Part shown: positions 61,701-64,000 of the stretch, piece after piece
Numbering within the stretch: the first letter of the stretch is position 1
Layout of the letters: every line of letters begins with the position of its first letter
Assembly: GCA_030737835.1 (NCBI GenBank)
Contig: CM060856.1
Span: 16,781,116 to 16,845,115 of the forward strand
Source: Acorus gramineus
Lineage: Eukaryota > Streptophyta > Magnoliopsida > Acorales > Acoraceae
Length of the DNA stretch: 64,000 bases
Direction: 5' to 3'
Translations under genes and position numbers: made by a program
Notes under the pieces: generated by a model
The model's database searches: none
What the model was told of the DNA's origin: nothing
What the model saw: the letters and a program-made list of their open reading frames with translations, nothing else

Positions 61701-62573
61701 AAACAAAGTGCGAAGCGTTTCAGCTAATACATAGGGTCTAGGGCATTAGTTATTTGCATGTCTTTCAGACTTTTTGAATGCTTATTTATGTGATCTACTC
61801 GAGCAAGTAAGGCTAATGTGTCCGATTCCTGGGTGAGTTCACAAGGCACTCTCACAAATGCCAACTTCATATCCAAGTAGAGTATGTCTAGTAGCCTTAG
61901 AAGGCCAAAAGGGTGAAGATGCTATCTCCATATAGTCTAAAGAAAAAGCATTAATTTCTCATCCAAAGTCCAAACACACCCGCATGTATCTCCATCCCAG
62001 TCGTCAAGTTTTTCAGCTTTCCCTCATTTTCCTTCATTTTTCATCATGCTTGACACACCCTAATTGGATAAATCTATCTATATTATACTAACCACAAATG
62101 TTTTCATTCCTTCGTCATGTTAGCAATTTTTTTAAAGATAAATAGAATAAATAGTAGTGATCATGCTACATCATATCCATATCCACAAAATCTCATTGAA
62201 TTCTAGAAAGAAAGGATTTTTTTAATTGTAACATATTTGTTTCATTTATTTGTTCATATTTATTTCATTTGTATATGCATAATAAACCTTACAATTGTAC
62301 ATTTAAATTCACAAATCGAACAAATCAGATCGATTTATTTAATAATTATTTTAAAAAATTATCATTATATATATATATATATATATAACCTGAGATAATT
62401 ACTAGGGAAAATAACTAAAAAAATCTCCTAAAAGTTAGAAATACAAAAATCAGTTACTTCTTAAAATTATACCTAAAAAAGTCTCATTTCATAATTTTGA
62501 AAGCACAAAAGACTAATCTATCCTTATGTAATTAAATCCATATGGGTAGTCTACTATGTCATATCTACCATAG
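58787..62573. other. Upstream region of the RING-CH gene and AT-rich intergenic DNA
   Basis: The leader and promoter of the E3 gene probably lie within the first few hundred bases. 59070-59215 is a GC-richer patch without a supported product. 61220-61370 belongs to a dispersed AT-rich repeat shared with the WAT1 intron. No gene is found. Confidence 0.5.
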
Positions 62574-63600
62574 TTTTTTTTTTAATTTTTATGAAATGGT
62601 AGACCACTGCTACACAGTGCTATCTCAGTTTTATATTAACAAAATTGAAGTTACAAGTGTCCGAAACGGGAGAGAATAGAAAAACAAAAGGATAACAAGA
62701 TAATCTCAAAACCAAAAGAGGAGGATAATCCCAAGGAATAAGATGCGCCCAAGTAGAAAAAGCTATTTACTCAACCGTGCATCCACCCCTAGCCCTCCTC
62801 ACCTCCCGATGTGAATGACCCCTCCGGTCATAACCACCCTCCTAGCACCCGCGATGTTGCAACTCTAGTCCTTTACAAAGCCTTCCATTGTCTCCCACAT
62901 AGTTTTAATATAAAACTTTTGATCATGGAAGATTATCAAGTTCCTCTTAATCATATCGCCCATACCCGCTGGCACAAGCGGACATATGGTATCCTTGCTT
63001 TCAAACTTTTATTGTCGTCCCTCGCCACATCTTTTGTTGCCCCCATATATAGCTCCTCAACCGATCGAAAATTACACCAGATGTTCAAAATTGATGCCAT
63101 GATGGACCAAAGCTGTCTGGCCGCAAGACACCTCAAAAAAGGTGCTCCACCGTCTCTTCCTCGCTCAAATACAGTACACAAGTGGTTGCTTCACTTATAT
63201 GCATGTTCTCCATTTTACTCAATATGTCTTAGTGAGAACTCAATCTTGGTAGACAAGTCACACAAAAACCTTCACCTTAAGAAGGATTTTTGACCCCATA
63301 CTTCCTTCCACTTTGCTACCATCTTGTTGGGCTGAGTTGCCTCATCTCTCCACCGCTCATACCCTTTCCTCACTAAATAACCTTTTGAAGGCGTGATCCT
63401 CCAGAACAATGCCTCCCTCCCATCCCTGATGCTCCACAAGATCGTCCATTCCAGTTGTGTTGTCAATCCAACCCACCCTTGACACCAAAATGGCGTGCCG
63501 CCTCCCAGGCCAGGGAAATGTGACCCCCTTGCCCTGCTACAGGCACATCTCCCTTTCAACAATCACACCCAAGACGCATCTCGAGTCTGCTACCCATCGC
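62574..63600 (-). mobile_element. LINE 3' remnant (zf-RVT region)
   Basis: Minus-strand frames, broken by shifts, read FWRITPSKGYLVRKGYERWR, WKEVWGQKSFLRVKVFVWL and CTVFERGRDGGAPFLRCLAA, then QLWSIM. This is the layout of the zinc-binding domain after the reverse transcriptase of plant L1-type LINEs (W..KAP.K...F.W, C..C...E...HLF..C). A T10 run at 62574-62583 on plus would be its A-tail. The frame is decayed and the 5' part is absent. Confidence 0.7.
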
Positions 63601-64000
63601 CAAGCCCATTTACAAGAAAATATACTTAATTAGCTTAATATATGTTTTTTGGAAAAAAAGTGTGAGGGCTGCACAGAGAATTGCAAATAGGATTGAATGT
63701 AAGATTTTTTTTTTTCACTTTTATTATCCCTACACCACTTCATTTCAATACTTGCTCATGTAACCAACACAAGAAAAAAAAAATGTTCATGGCTTGGATC
63801 GGAGGGCCCTGGGCCGAGCCTGCTCGGCCACTCCCCTCCGTCCACCCTTGCTTAAAGGAAAGGAAAATGCTACTCAATCATCTTTTCAATTCAAGATGCA
63901 GATCTTACATGTTTTTATTTAAAAAAAATATCGTCTAATAAAATATATGGTTTGATAAAAAGTTTAAATCGCTCTATTTCAAATTAAATGAATATATTTT
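63601..64000. other. No gene seen at the right edge
   Basis: AT-rich with a poly-T run and a GC-rich patch (63800-63840). The last 80 bases match the dispersed repeat of 61220-61340 (AAATATATGGTTTGATAAAA). Confidence 0.5.

Noticed and set aside
1..64000. CRISPR arrays, operons, prokaryotic genes or organelle DNA
   Set aside because: Spliced nuclear genes and plant transposons fill the window; no regularly spaced identical short repeats with unique spacers, no plastid or mitochondrial genes were seen.

Overview
The window is nuclear DNA from a flowering plant, most likely a eudicot. The genes have many introns with GT..AG borders, the protein families are plant-specific, intergenic DNA is AT-rich, and LTR retrotransposons, MITEs, SINEs and LINE remnants are dense. 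I cannot name the species. The splice models below were built by hand; for the three multi-exon genes the exon phases add up exactly.

Five host genes are supported. (1) A single-exon berberine-bridge-enzyme-like FAD oxidoreductase (68-1741, minus). (2) A WAT1-related/UMAMIT transporter of seven exons (17016-26831, plus), whose 6.3-kb intron 2 is full of repeats. (3) A single-exon, plant-specific multi-pass membrane protein of unknown function (29455-30381, minus). (4) An endonuclease/exonuclease/phosphatase protein with an EF-hand, ten exons (33861-37801, minus); its 3' end is fused to a Ty1/copia remnant. (5) A RING-CH membrane E3 ubiquitin ligase of six exons (53446-58786, minus). They show no common pathway and look like ordinary, independently transcribed neighbours. 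A short HD-Zip-like pseudo-exon (4918-5022) and a 41-codon ORF (28009-28134) are weaker candidates.

The rest is mobile DNA, much of it with exact borders. A non-autonomous LTR retrotransposon (5052-8135, TSD ATCAA) carries a Harbinger-type insertion in one LTR. A Ty1/copia element (42874-49151, TSD AAAGC) has pol but no visible gag, and a 342-bp MITE sits in its 3' LTR. A solo LTR (23188-23511, TSD GTTAA) lies in the WAT1 intron. Two fold-back elements of about 1 kb (9180-10186 and 20596-21534) and two 275-bp hairpin MITEs (1913-2187 and 52700-52973) fit Mutator-like elements with 9-bp TSDs. There are three tRNA-type SINEs with target duplications, a LINE 3' remnant (62574-63600) and a 1.05-kb tandem duplication inside the WAT1 intron.

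I see no undescribed multi-gene system. The most notable observations are the retroelement-truncated EEP/EF-hand gene, a perfect 21-bp inverted repeat in the leader of the WAT1-related gene, the gag-less copia element with a degenerate repeat where gag should be, and a Harbinger-type element with an internal GC-rich block that may be captured host sequence.
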